Source: JANNSX01 sp046348995
Lineage (GTDB): Bacteria > Pseudomonadota > Alphaproteobacteria > Rhizobiales > Hyphomicrobiaceae
Direction: 5' to 3'
Assembly (NCBI GenBank): GCA_046348995.1
Contig: JAXMDB010000011.1
Location: 1 to 64,000 of the forward strand
Length of the DNA stretch: 64,000 nucleotides
Position 1 is the first letter of the stretch. The number at the start of each line of letters is the position of its first letter. A program made the position numbers and the translations under genes. Below, piece by piece: positions 22,748 through 30,830 of the stretch. The notes beneath the pieces were generated by a model. It had not been told where the DNA came from, did not search any database, and saw nothing but the letters and a program-made list of their open reading frames with translations.

Positions 22748-22972
22748 TCAGGCGATGTGATCGCCGCGTCCATAACGGACGAGATGCGGGATCTCGGTGC
22801 GGGTCAGGCCGATATCCCGTAGCATCCGGTCGTCGAGCTCGTAGAGCTCGCGCTCCATCCGATGCCTGCGGTAGGCCGCGAAGGCCCAACCGAAAACATT
22901 GCCAAGCCTTGATGCCGGCGTTCCCGTCCGCTCGAACCGTGCCGTCGACGCCTCGTTGATCGAGGTGCTCAT
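22748..22972 (-). CDS. DUF1127 protein 1
   Basis: A 74-residue protein. The C-terminal half is the DUF1127 motif: YRRHRMERELYELDDRMLRD then IGLTRTEIPHLVRYG. The family is small, Arg-rich and very common in Hyphomicrobiales; some members have been linked to RNA turnover and phosphate handling in Agrobacterium. GGAG precedes ATG 22972. It is divergent from the LysR gene, with a candidate LysR site between them. Confidence 0.9.
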   Translation of the reverse strand: MSTSINEASTARFERTGTPASRLGNVFGWAFAAYRRHRMERELYELDDRMLRDIGLTRTEIPHLVRYGRGDHIA

Positions 22973-23098
22973 GATGATCTCCGTCTTCTTATGGGTTGCG
23001 GCCCGATCAGTTCCGGACGCCGAAGGTTGGCCCGGGCGATCTGCCGATGTAGGGTATATGGAATGATGGTCGCGGCCCGACAAATGACGAGTTCTTAC

Positions 23099-23128
23099 GG
23101 GATGCATAACGCCTACTCATGCATTCCC
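23099..23128. promoter_or_regulatory. Candidate LysR-type operator
   Basis: GGGATGCAT (23099-23107) and ATGCATTCCC (23119-23128) form an imperfect inverted repeat with an 11-base spacer. It lies in the divergent region between DUF1127 protein 1 and the LysR gene, ending 16 bases before the LysR start. Size and location suit a LysR autoregulatory site. Confidence 0.5.
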
Positions 23129-23144
23129 GCAGCGACCCGGTGAG

Positions 23145-24074
23145 ATGGGCTGGCCCATGCGTCGATTGCCGCCGCTCGAAACCTTGCGCGTGTTCGAGGC
23201 CGCCGCCCGGCTGAAAAGCTTCAAGGAGGCGGGCGACGAGCTTGCCGTCACCGCGAGCGCCGTCAGCCACCGCATTTCCGCGCTCGAGGAGGAGCTCGAG
23301 GCCGTTCTCTTCGTGCGCCATACGCGCCGCATCGAGGTGACGCCCGAGGGCGAGCGGCTCGCCGCCGGCGTCCGGCGGGCGCTCGCCGAGATCCGCAAGG
23401 CGGTCGCGAGCATCGATCGGCGCGACGGTGCGCGGCTGCGGATTTCCGCCATTCCCTCGCATGTGACGCGCTGGCTGGCCCCGAGGCTGCACCGGTTTCA
23501 GCGGCTGCATCCCGACATCGAGATTCAGATCTTGGCCGATTTGGCACTCGTCGATCTCGCCGGCCGCACCGCGGATGTCGCTCTGCGCTTCGGGGCTGGA
23601 AACTATTCCGACGTGATCGCCGAGAAGCTCATGGACGATGCCGTGGTGCTCGTCGCGAGCCCGCGCTACATCGCCGACAATGGGCCGATCGAGGGACCTC
23701 ACGATGTGCTCTGCCAGACCTGCATCATCGATACGACGTCGGAAAACGACGACAGCTCGATCAATTGGCGCAGCTGGGGCCGGCATCATGGATTGAGCGA
23801 GGCGGCCATCGCCAAGCACATTCGCTTCAACGGCTCGGTGCTGACGCTCGAGGCGGCAGCGAGTGGGCTCGGCGTCGCGCTCGTTCGCGAGACTCTCGCG
23901 GAGGACGATTTGCGCAGCGGGCGGCTCGAGAAGCTGCCGCGCTGCGATGCCCCGACCGGATGGGCGCACTACGCGCTCGTGTTGCCCGAGCTTGCGGAAT
24001 GGCCGCCGGTCGAGGCGTTTCTGGCGTGGCTCAGAGCGGAAGCGAAACGCTCGCGCGCAGCAGATGGGCTTTGA
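23145..24074 (+). CDS. LysR-family regulator, GcvA-like
   Basis: A 309-residue regulator. The N-terminal winged helix is RRLPPLETLRVFEAAARLKS with DELAVTASAVSHRISALEEE; the C-terminal effector domain is periplasmic-binding-like (RISAIPSHVTRWLAPRL, ADVALRFGAGNYSD, AAASGLGVALVRE). The GcvA subgroup is suggested by the PPLETLRVFEAAAR start and the W-LAPRL segment. The effector is not predictable. Its 3' end overlaps the convergent DUF1127 protein 2 gene by 44 bases. ATG 23157 is an alternative start. Confidence 0.9.
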   Translation: MGWPMRRLPPLETLRVFEAAARLKSFKEAGDELAVTASAVSHRISALEEELEAVLFVRHTRRIEVTPEGERLAAGVRRALAEIRKAVASIDRRDGARLRISAIPSHVTRWLAPRLHRFQRLHPDIEIQILADLALVDLAGRTADVALRFGAGNYSDVIAEKLMDDAVVLVASPRYIADNGPIEGPHDVLCQTCIIDTTSENDDSSINWRSWGRHHGLSEAAIAKHIRFNGSVLTLEAAASGLGVALVRETLAEDDLRSGRLEKLPRCDAPTGWAHYALVLPELAEWPPVEAFLAWLRAEAKRSRAADGL

Positions 24075-24273
24075 CCACATCCGGGATCTGGTCGCGCCTG
24101 AGGCCGATATCTCGCAGGGAGTGATCGCTCATGCCGGTCAGCTGCTCCGCCAGGCGATCGGCGGATTGGCGGGCGGCCCGGCCCATCATGCGGGTCTCGA
24201 GTGCCGTCCGCATGCGTGCGAGCAGGCTCGAGGAGGGGGCGAGGATCGTGGGGGCTGTTGCGGTCATGGCCAT
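24031..24273 (-). CDS. DUF1127 protein 2
   Basis: An 80-residue protein with the C-terminal motif ADRLAEQLTGMSDHSLRDIG then LRRDQIPDVVKAHL, a DUF1127 pattern. The N-terminal region is Ala/Ser/Thr-rich. A GGAG site precedes ATG 24273. Its stop lies inside the end of the convergent LysR gene, so the two mRNAs share 44 bases of complementary 3' end. Confidence 0.85.
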   Translation of the reverse strand: MAMTATAPTILAPSSSLLARMRTALETRMMGRAARQSADRLAEQLTGMSDHSLRDIGLRRDQIPDVVKAHLLRASVSLPL

Positions 24274-24330
24274 GGGGAAGGCTCCTTTTTTCTTTGGGCT
24301 TCAGGGACGGCGGGGGAAATCGATGTCCGC

Positions 24331-24552
24331 TTAGTTGACGATGCGGCCGCGCAGTGCTGCCGACACATCCTCCGCGTCGAGGCCGATGTCGGCGAGCAGG
24401 CGGGGATTGACGCGGGCGAGCTCCGCCTCGGCCTGGCGGACGCGGCGGTCCTCACGGATCGCTTGGGCGAGCGACATCAGCGCCTTCACCTCACGCGGCG
24501 TGCGGTCGGGGATGGGGCTGAGCACAATGCTGGTGCGGGCGGTGGTTCTCAT
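24331..24552 (-). CDS. DUF1127-like protein 3
   Basis: A 73-residue protein. The last part, RQAEAELARVNPRLLADIGL then DAEDVSAALRGR, is a DUF1127-like helix pair in a more diverged form. AGGGAGA precedes ATG 24552. It is upstream of DUF1127 protein 2 on the same strand with 57 bases between, so the two are probably cotranscribed. Confidence 0.75.
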   Translation of the reverse strand: MRTTARTSIVLSPIPDRTPREVKALMSLAQAIREDRRVRQAEAELARVNPRLLADIGLDAEDVSAALRGRIVN

Positions 24553-24659
24553 CGGGCGTCTCCCTCGTCTCTGGTGAGGGAGAGATAAGCCCGCCGGCCG
24601 TCACCGCCTGTTCCTGCGGGAACAGCGGATGCAACTCTTCGCTTGCTGTCCTCCCCCGA

Positions 24660-25613
24660 TCAGGGGGCGCTGGCGCTATCGAGCGCCGCGATCTCGGCGG
24701 GCGCAAGCTTGAGCGTGGCGGCGGCGGTGAGCGCCTTCAGCTGCTCGAGGCTGGTGGCGCTCGCGATGGGGGCCGTGATGCCGGGCCGCGCCATCATCCA
24801 AGCGAGCGCGACCGATGCGGGCTTCGCGGAATGGGCTGCCGCCACGGCGTCGAGGGCGGATAGAATGCGCAGTCCGCGCGGGTTGAGGTATTGCTTCATC
24901 TTCGCCCCGCGCACGGCGCTTTTGCTCGAGTCGGCCTCGCTTCTGTACTTGCCCGTCAGGAATCCGCTCGCGAGCGAGAAATAGGGGATGACGCCGATGC
25001 CCTCCGCGCGGCAGAGCGGCTCGAGGCCCGCCTCGTAGCCCGCGCGGTCATACAGATTGTACTCGGGCTGCATGGTCTCGAAGCGATGGCCCTTCAAGCG
25101 CGCACTGACGCCGAGGGCTTCAGAAAGCCGCGCGGCGGAATAGTTCGAGGCGCCGATCGCGCGCACCTTGCCCGATTGGATGAGGCTTTCGAAGGCGCCG
25201 AGAGTCTCGTCCAGCGGTGTTGCCGGGTCGTCCTTGTGAGCCTGGTAGAGGTCGATGTACTCCGTGCCGAGGCGCTTGAGCGAGGCCTCGACCGATTTCA
25301 GGATGTGCGCCTTCGAGAGGCCGGTGGCGTCGGGCGCCATCTCCATGCCGACCTTCGTCAGAATGGCGACCTTGTCGCGACCGCCGCGGCGTTTCAGCCA
25401 GCGGCCGATGACAGATTCGGACTCGCCGCCCTTGTGGCCGGACACCCACCGCGAGTAGACATCCGCCGTATCGATAGCGTTGAAGCCCGCGTCGACGAAG
25501 GCATCGAGCAACGCCTGCGAGGTCGCCTCGTCGGCGGACCAGCCGAACACATTGCCGCCGAATACGAGCGGCGCGATCTTGAGGCCGGAGCGGCCGAGCG
25601 GGCGGTGTTGCAT
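24660..25613 (-). CDS. Aldo/keto reductase
   Basis: A 317-residue NADPH-dependent oxidoreductase of the AKR superfamily. Features are the GRSGLKIAPLVFGGNVFGWS start, the DTADVYSRW loop with catalytic Asp/Tyr, K in VAILTKVGMEM, H in YIDLYQAHKDD, and SNYSAARL in the cofactor site. ATG 25613 with GAGGAC upstream is used instead of 25757. It starts 17 bases after the DUF3303 gene stop, probably in the same operon. The substrate is unknown. Confidence 0.93.
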   Translation of the reverse strand: MQHRPLGRSGLKIAPLVFGGNVFGWSADEATSQALLDAFVDAGFNAIDTADVYSRWVSGHKGGESESVIGRWLKRRGGRDKVAILTKVGMEMAPDATGLSKAHILKSVEASLKRLGTEYIDLYQAHKDDPATPLDETLGAFESLIQSGKVRAIGASNYSAARLSEALGVSARLKGHRFETMQPEYNLYDRAGYEAGLEPLCRAEGIGVIPYFSLASGFLTGKYRSEADSSKSAVRGAKMKQYLNPRGLRILSALDAVAAAHSAKPASVALAWMMARPGITAPIASATSLEQLKALTAAATLKLAPAEIAALDSASAP

Positions 25614-25630
25614 GGTGTCCTCGTACTCGT

Positions 25631-25909
25631 CTAATCCAAGAATGGCGCCGCGACGTCGCGCGACTTCAGCGCTTCGACCACGGGCACGACCTCGAAGGTG
25701 ACGCCCAAGCCGCGGAAAGTCAGAATCCACTGCTGCAGCAAGCGAATGTCGTCGCATTCCATGACTTGAAAGCAGCGGCCGAAATTGGCTTCGACCCAGC
25801 TCGCGACCACCGTCAGTCCATCGGGGAGCATGCGGCCCTTGTCACGGATGCGCTTGTACACCGGGATCATATCTTCTTTCTCGAACCGCTCGACGATCAT
25901 GAACTGCAT
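25631..25909 (-). CDS. DUF3303-family protein
   Basis: A 92-residue small protein of the DUF3303 family, a ferredoxin-like alpha/beta-barrel type fold. The key boxes are MQFMIVERFEKEDM, KGRMLPDGLTVVASWVEANF, and FEVVPVVEAL. AGGAG precedes ATG 25909. It leads an apparent two-gene unit with the aldo/keto reductase. Function is unknown. Confidence 0.85.
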   Translation of the reverse strand: MQFMIVERFEKEDMIPVYKRIRDKGRMLPDGLTVVASWVEANFGRCFQVMECDDIRLLQQWILTFRGLGVTFEVVPVVEALKSRDVAAPFLD

Positions 25910-26046
25910 GCTCTGCTCCTTGCTTTCGCCGCGGCGGTATCCAAGGATCGGCCGAAGGCCGAGCCGAGGCCCGCACGAAGCGTTGATATATCCTGCTGGC
26001 AAATCAGCCTATAGTCGACGGTCGACACGAGCTATCCGGATTGGGC

Positions 26047-27732
26047 ATGACAGGTTTCGATCTCTTCGCCTCCTTCGTCGGCTACGTCGCGCTCCTGCTG
26101 TGGGGCGTGCGTATGGTCCGCACCGGGATCACGCGCACCTTCACGGGGCAGATGCGGCATGTGCTGGCGGCCGGCACTCGCAATCGGCTCGCCGCTTTCG
26201 GCACCGGCCTCGTCGCGACGATGGCGCTGCAGAGCTCGACGGCGACGGCGCTGATCGTCTCCTCGTTCGTCGCCCGCGAGCTCATGAGCCTCACTGCGGC
26301 CCTCGCCATGATGCTCGGCGCCGATGTCGGCACGACGCTGGCGGCCTTCCTGTTCTCGATCGACCTGAGGTGGCTGCCGCCGACGCTGATCGCCGTCGGC
26401 GTGTTCACGTTCTTGGCCTCCAACGCCGACCGCTCGCGCAGCTTCGGCCGCATCGCCATCGGCATCGGCCTCGCACTTCTTGCGCTCAGGTTGATCCAGG
26501 CGGCGTCCGCCGATTTCCGGCAGGCGCCGCAAGTTCTCGCCGTGCTCGGCTTCCTCGAGACGCAGACGGTCCTCTCCGTGCTGATGGCCGCTCTCGTGAC
26601 CTGGCTCGCGCATTCGAGCCTCGCCATCGTCATTCTCATCATGTCGCTGGTGGCGACGGGTGTCATCTCGCTGCCGCTGGCCTTGGCGTTGGTGGTTGGG
26701 GCCAACATCGGCGGGGCGGTGGCGCCGTTCGTTGATCAGCTCGGTGCGGCGAGCGAAGGCCGCCGCGTGCTGCTCGGCAATCTCGTCATGCGCTCGGCGG
26801 CGGCCGTGCTGGTCATTGCGGGTCTCGACGTCGTGCCGCCGCTGATGATGTCGCTCGGGCTGCCCGAGGGGCTGACCGTGCTCGCCGCGCACGTGGCCTT
26901 CAACGTGCTCGTCGCTGCGCTGTTCCTTCCCTTCGTCGGACCTGTTTCCACGCTCGTCAGCCAGATCCTCAAGGCGACCCCGCCGACCGACGACAAGAGC
27001 GAGCCCCGCTATCTCGATACGGGCGCCATCGACGAGCCGGCCGAGGCGCTGGCGTCGGCCACGCGCGAGACGTTGGCGCTGGCCGATCTCGTCTCCGACA
27101 TGCTGCGCGAGAGCATGGAGGTGTTCGAGAAGGATGACTCGCGGCTGCTGAAGGAAATCGAGCGGCGCGACGACGACGTCGACAGGCTGCACGAGCAGAT
27201 CAAGCTCTATCTCGTGAAGGTCTCGGCCGCCGGTCTCGGCATCGACGACAGCCGCCGCTTCGTCGAGATCCTGACCTTCATCACGCATCTGGAGCACATC
27301 GGCGACATCATCGACAAGAATCTGATGGAGCTGGCATCCAAGAAGATCAAGCACCGGCTCGCCTTCTCGCGCGAGGGCCTGGACGAGCTCAGACAGTTCC
27401 ACGCCCGTGTCACCGACAACATGAAGCTCGCGTGCAACGTGTTCACGCTGCGCGACGTGCGGTTGGCGCGCAAGCTCTTGGGCGAAAAGGCGTTGCTGCG
27501 CGATGCCGAGGTGCATATGGCGACCGAGCATTTCGGGCGCCTGCGCGTCGGACGTCCGGAGAGCATCGAGACGAGTGCCATTCATCTCGACATCATCCGC
27601 GATCTGAAGCGCATCAACGGCCATCTGACCTCCGTCGCCTATCCGATCCTCGAAGCGGCCGGCGAACTGCTCGAGACGCGACTGAAGCAGCGGGGCGAGG
27701 CCGGCGAGGCCGCGCGGACGAAGCCCGCATGA
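26047..27732 (+). CDS. Na+/phosphate cotransporter with PhoU-like tail
   Basis: A 561-residue inner-membrane protein of the NptA/PNaS family, expected to take up phosphate with sodium. Two related transport repeats carry the QSS-type signatures: MALQSSTATALIVSSFVARE and WLAHSSLAIVILIMSLVATG, with LGADVGTTLAAF and VVGANIGGAVAPF. After about residue 330, a helical PhoU-like domain follows (HLEHIGDIIDKNLMELASKK). ATG 26047 is used. Its stop overlaps the asparaginase start (ATGA at 27729-27732), so the two are coupled. Confidence 0.93.
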   Translation: MTGFDLFASFVGYVALLLWGVRMVRTGITRTFTGQMRHVLAAGTRNRLAAFGTGLVATMALQSSTATALIVSSFVARELMSLTAALAMMLGADVGTTLAAFLFSIDLRWLPPTLIAVGVFTFLASNADRSRSFGRIAIGIGLALLALRLIQAASADFRQAPQVLAVLGFLETQTVLSVLMAALVTWLAHSSLAIVILIMSLVATGVISLPLALALVVGANIGGAVAPFVDQLGAASEGRRVLLGNLVMRSAAAVLVIAGLDVVPPLMMSLGLPEGLTVLAAHVAFNVLVAALFLPFVGPVSTLVSQILKATPPTDDKSEPRYLDTGAIDEPAEALASATRETLALADLVSDMLRESMEVFEKDDSRLLKEIERRDDDVDRLHEQIKLYLVKVSAAGLGIDDSRRFVEILTFITHLEHIGDIIDKNLMELASKKIKHRLAFSREGLDELRQFHARVTDNMKLACNVFTLRDVRLARKLLGEKALLRDAEVHMATEHFGRLRVGRPESIETSAIHLDIIRDLKRINGHLTSVAYPILEAAGELLETRLKQRGEAGEAARTKPA

Positions 27733-28748
27733 GCAATCCCATTCTGGTGGAGGTCACGCGCGGGCGGCTCGTCGAGAGCTTTCATCGTGGCGCGGTGGCG
27801 GTCGCGGGCCCGGGTGGCCGCAGCGTGCTCGCGCTCGGCGATGTCGCGCGGCCTGTCTATCCGCGCTCGGCGGTGAAGCTCATCCAGGCGCTGCCGCTCG
27901 TCGAGAGTGGTGCAGCGGAGGCGTATGGGTTCGGCGACAAGGAGCTGGCGCTCGCCTGTGCGTCGCATTCGGGCGAGCCGCGTCACGTGGCGCTGGCGAA
28001 GAGCATGCTCGCGCGGGCGGGCTTCACCGTCGAGGATCTCGAATGCGGCGCGCATGCGCCCCTTGGCGGGGGCGCGGCGCGCGCCCTCTTTCGCTCCGGT
28101 TCCGCGCCGTCGGCACTGCACAACAACTGCTCGGGCAAGCATGCGGGCATGCTCGCGGTCGCGCGGCATCTGGGCGAGGTCCCGCAAGGGTACGTCGCGC
28201 CGATGCATCCGGTGCAGCTGCGCATCCGGGCGATCCTCGAAGAGCTCATTGCGGCGCCGATCTCGCCCGATGCCACCGCCATCGACGGCTGCTCGGTGCC
28301 GACCTGGGCCGTGCCGCTGTCGAGCCTGGCGCAGGCCTTCTCGCGGTTGGCGACGGGCGAGGGACTGTCGTCTTCGCGTCATGCGGCCGCCCGCCGGCTC
28401 ATGCAGGCGGCGATGCGTGAGCCCTTCTATGTCGCCGGTGAAGGCCGCGCCTGCACGCGGATGATGCAGCTCGTTGAGGGCCACGCTTTCGTCAAAACCG
28501 GCGCAGAGGGCGTCTACTGCGCGGCCATCCCCGACATGGGGCTCGGCATCGCGCTCAAGGTCGACGATGGCGCGGGCCGGGCGGCCGAGTGCGCCGTCGC
28601 GAGTGTATTGCAGACGGTGATGAGCGAATATGCAACCGAGCTCCGCCCGGTCGCCTATGCGGGGCTCACGAATGTTCGTGGTGTCGGCGTTGGGGAGGTC
28701 CGGCCGTCGGCCGAGCTGCTCAGGGCGCTCGAGCGGTTGTCCACTTAG
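27729..28748 (+). CDS. L-asparaginase II family (Rhizobium etli ReAV-like)
   Basis: A 339-residue asparaginase of the R. etli type, unrelated to bacterial EcAI/II. The Ser-Lys pair is S47 and K50 in VYPRSAVKLIQALPL, matching Ser48/Lys51 in ReAV as I recall it. CASHSGEPRHVALAKSML follows, and HNNCSGKHAGM carries the proposed zinc-binding Cys. DGCSVPTWAVPL is also typical. It overlaps the transporter stop by four bases. It probably releases ammonia and aspartate from asparagine. Confidence 0.92.
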   Translation: MSNPILVEVTRGRLVESFHRGAVAVAGPGGRSVLALGDVARPVYPRSAVKLIQALPLVESGAAEAYGFGDKELALACASHSGEPRHVALAKSMLARAGFTVEDLECGAHAPLGGGAARALFRSGSAPSALHNNCSGKHAGMLAVARHLGEVPQGYVAPMHPVQLRIRAILEELIAAPISPDATAIDGCSVPTWAVPLSSLAQAFSRLATGEGLSSSRHAAARRLMQAAMREPFYVAGEGRACTRMMQLVEGHAFVKTGAEGVYCAAIPDMGLGIALKVDDGAGRAAECAVASVLQTVMSEYATELRPVAYAGLTNVRGVGVGEVRPSAELLRALERLST

Positions 28749-28750
28749 GG

Positions 28751-30130
28751 TCAGTCGGCGGCACTCCCGGTCGCGACATTGGCGAGGATGGCGAAGTTCG
28801 GATACGCCTCGGCGCTGGCGCGCGTGAGGTCGGGGCCGAGCGGCGCCAAGCCATCCATCGCGCGGATCGCGCCATCGGCGCTCACCGCGATCATGTTCTG
28901 CGACACGAACACGAGGCCGCCCTCGGGATCGGAGCTGATGCCGATGCCGACCTTGGCTTTGCGGACGAGGTTCCCGATGACCGCGACATCGCGCTTGAAG
29001 GCGCCCCAGCCGACGAGAATGCCCGCCGTCGGTGCGCTCTCGACCACATTGCCGGTGATGCTCGCATCGGCTTCCACCGAGATGCCGACGCCGCGCTTGT
29101 CCTCGCTCTCCTCGCGGCGGACGAGATTGCGCACGAGGTTCGACGACACGACCGCGAGCCGCCCGCCCTCGTTGAAGTTCGTCACCGACACGCCTTGCGC
29201 GGCGCCATCCACCAAATTCGACGAGATCACCACGCCCTCGAAGGCGAACTCGGCATAGAGCGCGACCTCGCCGATGCGCTCGCAGGAATTGCCGATCATC
29301 TGAGCGTTGGAGCTGGCATTCGCGCGCACGGCCGAGAACGCGCAGTCGGTGATGCGATTGCCCGATACGAGCACCGAGCCCGCACGGAACAGGCTGACAC
29401 CGTTGCCGTTCTCGCCCGTGCCGCCGCCGCGCGCCTCGACGCCCGCGATGCGATTGCCGAGCACGGTCGTGCCGTCCTCGCCGGTCTCCGAGCGCCACAC
29501 CTGGATGCCGTTGTTGCCGATCTTGGATATGCGATTGTGCGCGATCTCGAGGCCGGTGCTGTCGAGGGCGAGAATGGCGGCCGCGCCGCAATCCTCGATG
29601 AGGCTGTCCGTCACTTGGCCCGCGCAGCCGCGCAGCGCGATACCGTTGCCGTGCCCGCCGCGGATCGTGAGCCGCCGGAGTGCGATGAGCTCGCTGCCGG
29701 TGATGGAGAGTAGGGCATCGGCGCCGCCGCCCCCAACCGCGCGCCAACTCCCGTCGAGCACGAGTCCGTCGAGGATGAGGCCATGCGCCTTGTCGCCTGC
29801 GAGGAAGCTCGCGCCGCCCGCAAAGTCGAGCCAGCTCAGGCCCTCGACGCCGATGAGGACCGTGCCGGAGTGGAGCGACAGATTGGCGACGAGATAACGT
29901 CCCGGCGGAATGAGCAGCGCCGTGCCAGCCTCGGCCGCCGTGTCGATCGCCTGCTGGAACGCTTGCGATTGGTCGGCCTTGCTCGCCGGGTCGACGCCGA
30001 AGCTCGTGACGCTGACGCCGAGTCCGCCGGTCTCCGCAGCCCGCGCCTGCCGAGGCCCGCTCGCGAGTGCGGCGGCGCCCGCGCCGAGCGCGAGGCCTGC
30101 TCCGAGGATTTGACGTCTCAGCGCGTCCAT
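28751..30130 (-). CDS. Tat-exported right-handed repeat protein (TIGR03808-like)
   Basis: A 459-residue protein. Residues 1-31 include a twin-arginine-like start (MDALRRQILGAGLALGAGAA) and a signal sequence. The mature part is a beta-helix with repeats of N-x-I/V-type steps: LEIAHNRISKIGNNGIQVW, VLVSGNRITDCAFSAVRAN, VVISSNLVDGAAQGVSV, ASITGNVVESAPTAGILV. This fits the TIGR03808 family of Hyphomicrobiales, related in fold to polysaccharide lyases. No catalytic residues are obvious. AAGGA precedes ATG 30130. It is the last gene of an ldt-pcp unit. Confidence 0.9.
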   Translation of the reverse strand: MDALRRQILGAGLALGAGAAALASGPRQARAAETGGLGVSVTSFGVDPASKADQSQAFQQAIDTAAEAGTALLIPPGRYLVANLSLHSGTVLIGVEGLSWLDFAGGASFLAGDKAHGLILDGLVLDGSWRAVGGGGADALLSITGSELIALRRLTIRGGHGNGIALRGCAGQVTDSLIEDCGAAAILALDSTGLEIAHNRISKIGNNGIQVWRSETGEDGTTVLGNRIAGVEARGGGTGENGNGVSLFRAGSVLVSGNRITDCAFSAVRANASSNAQMIGNSCERIGEVALYAEFAFEGVVISSNLVDGAAQGVSVTNFNEGGRLAVVSSNLVRNLVRREESEDKRGVGISVEADASITGNVVESAPTAGILVGWGAFKRDVAVIGNLVRKAKVGIGISSDPEGGLVFVSQNMIAVSADGAIRAMDGLAPLGPDLTRASAEAYPNFAILANVATGSAAD

Positions 30131-30158
30131 GCCGCGATCCTTGTGTTGTGCGCGCCCG

Positions 30159-30818
30159 CTACCGCAGGCGCCGTGCCAGGGCCGGTCCACCGGCGGCGAT
30201 CGCGGCCTCGACGATCGCGAGCGCGCCGTCGAGCTTGTGGTCGGCGCGCTGGCGTTTGGGAACATGGACGAAGGCAACGACTCGGCGAGGCGCATTCAAC
30301 CTCGCATGCTTGAGCGAATGGTAATAGACGGCGTTGCAGAGATAGCCGCCCGCGTCGTCGGAAAGTCGCGCCCGATGCCCGTCGCGGCGCAGGCGGGCGA
30401 GCAGGGCGATGGCATGGGCATGGTCGTGGAGGTGGCGTCCACCGGAGTGCAGCTCGGGGGCAATCGGCAAGCGGCCGGCTGCATCCCGCATCGGCCGCGC
30501 CAAATTCATTGCGCGACATTCGACATCGAAGCCCGAGGCCGCGCCCGAGACGCCGAAATGCAGCGCCACGTCCGGCTGCCAGCGATCGAGTGCGGCGTCG
30601 ACGATGAGCGGCGCGCGCACCCATTCGGTCGGCAGCGCGAGCGTCACCACGTGCAGCCGCGGCCAGCGCCGGCGAACGATCGCGGAGAGCCGTGACACGA
30701 GCCGCTTCGTCTCATTGGCGGGCACGCCCGGAAACGGCCCGAAGCCGGTCAGCAAGAGCGTCGCCGCACGGCTGGCGGGTCGGAGGCGATGAGGAGCGCG
30801 GTCGAGGGCACGTTGCAT
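30159..30818 (-). CDS. pcp: Pyroglutamyl-peptidase I
   Basis: A 219-residue cysteine peptidase of family C15 that removes N-terminal pyroglutamate from peptides. The Glu-Cys-His triad is visible: E100 in DVECRAMN, C161 in AGGYLCNAVYYHSL, H185 in VVAFVHVP. The TGFGPF N-terminal box and the length fit. It lies 12 bases after the L,D-transpeptidase gene and 28 bases before the TIGR03808 gene, all on the minus strand. Confidence 0.93.
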   Translation of the reverse strand: MQRALDRAPHRLRPASRAATLLLTGFGPFPGVPANETKRLVSRLSAIVRRRWPRLHVVTLALPTEWVRAPLIVDAALDRWQPDVALHFGVSGAASGFDVECRAMNLARPMRDAAGRLPIAPELHSGGRHLHDHAHAIALLARLRRDGHRARLSDDAGGYLCNAVYYHSLKHARLNAPRRVVAFVHVPKRQRADHKLDGALAIVEAAIAAGGPALARRLR

Positions 30819-30830
30819 CGATGCGAAACC

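Noticed and set aside
26032..27624. Minus-strand frame of 530 codons opposite the phosphate transporter
   Set aside because: Composition is Glu/Arg/Gly/His-rich without a fold. The plus-strand transporter has clear motifs.
27639..29747. Minus-strand frame of 702 codons spanning asparaginase and the beta-helix gene
   Set aside because: It crosses two genuine genes in different frames, has no motif and is Arg-rich.
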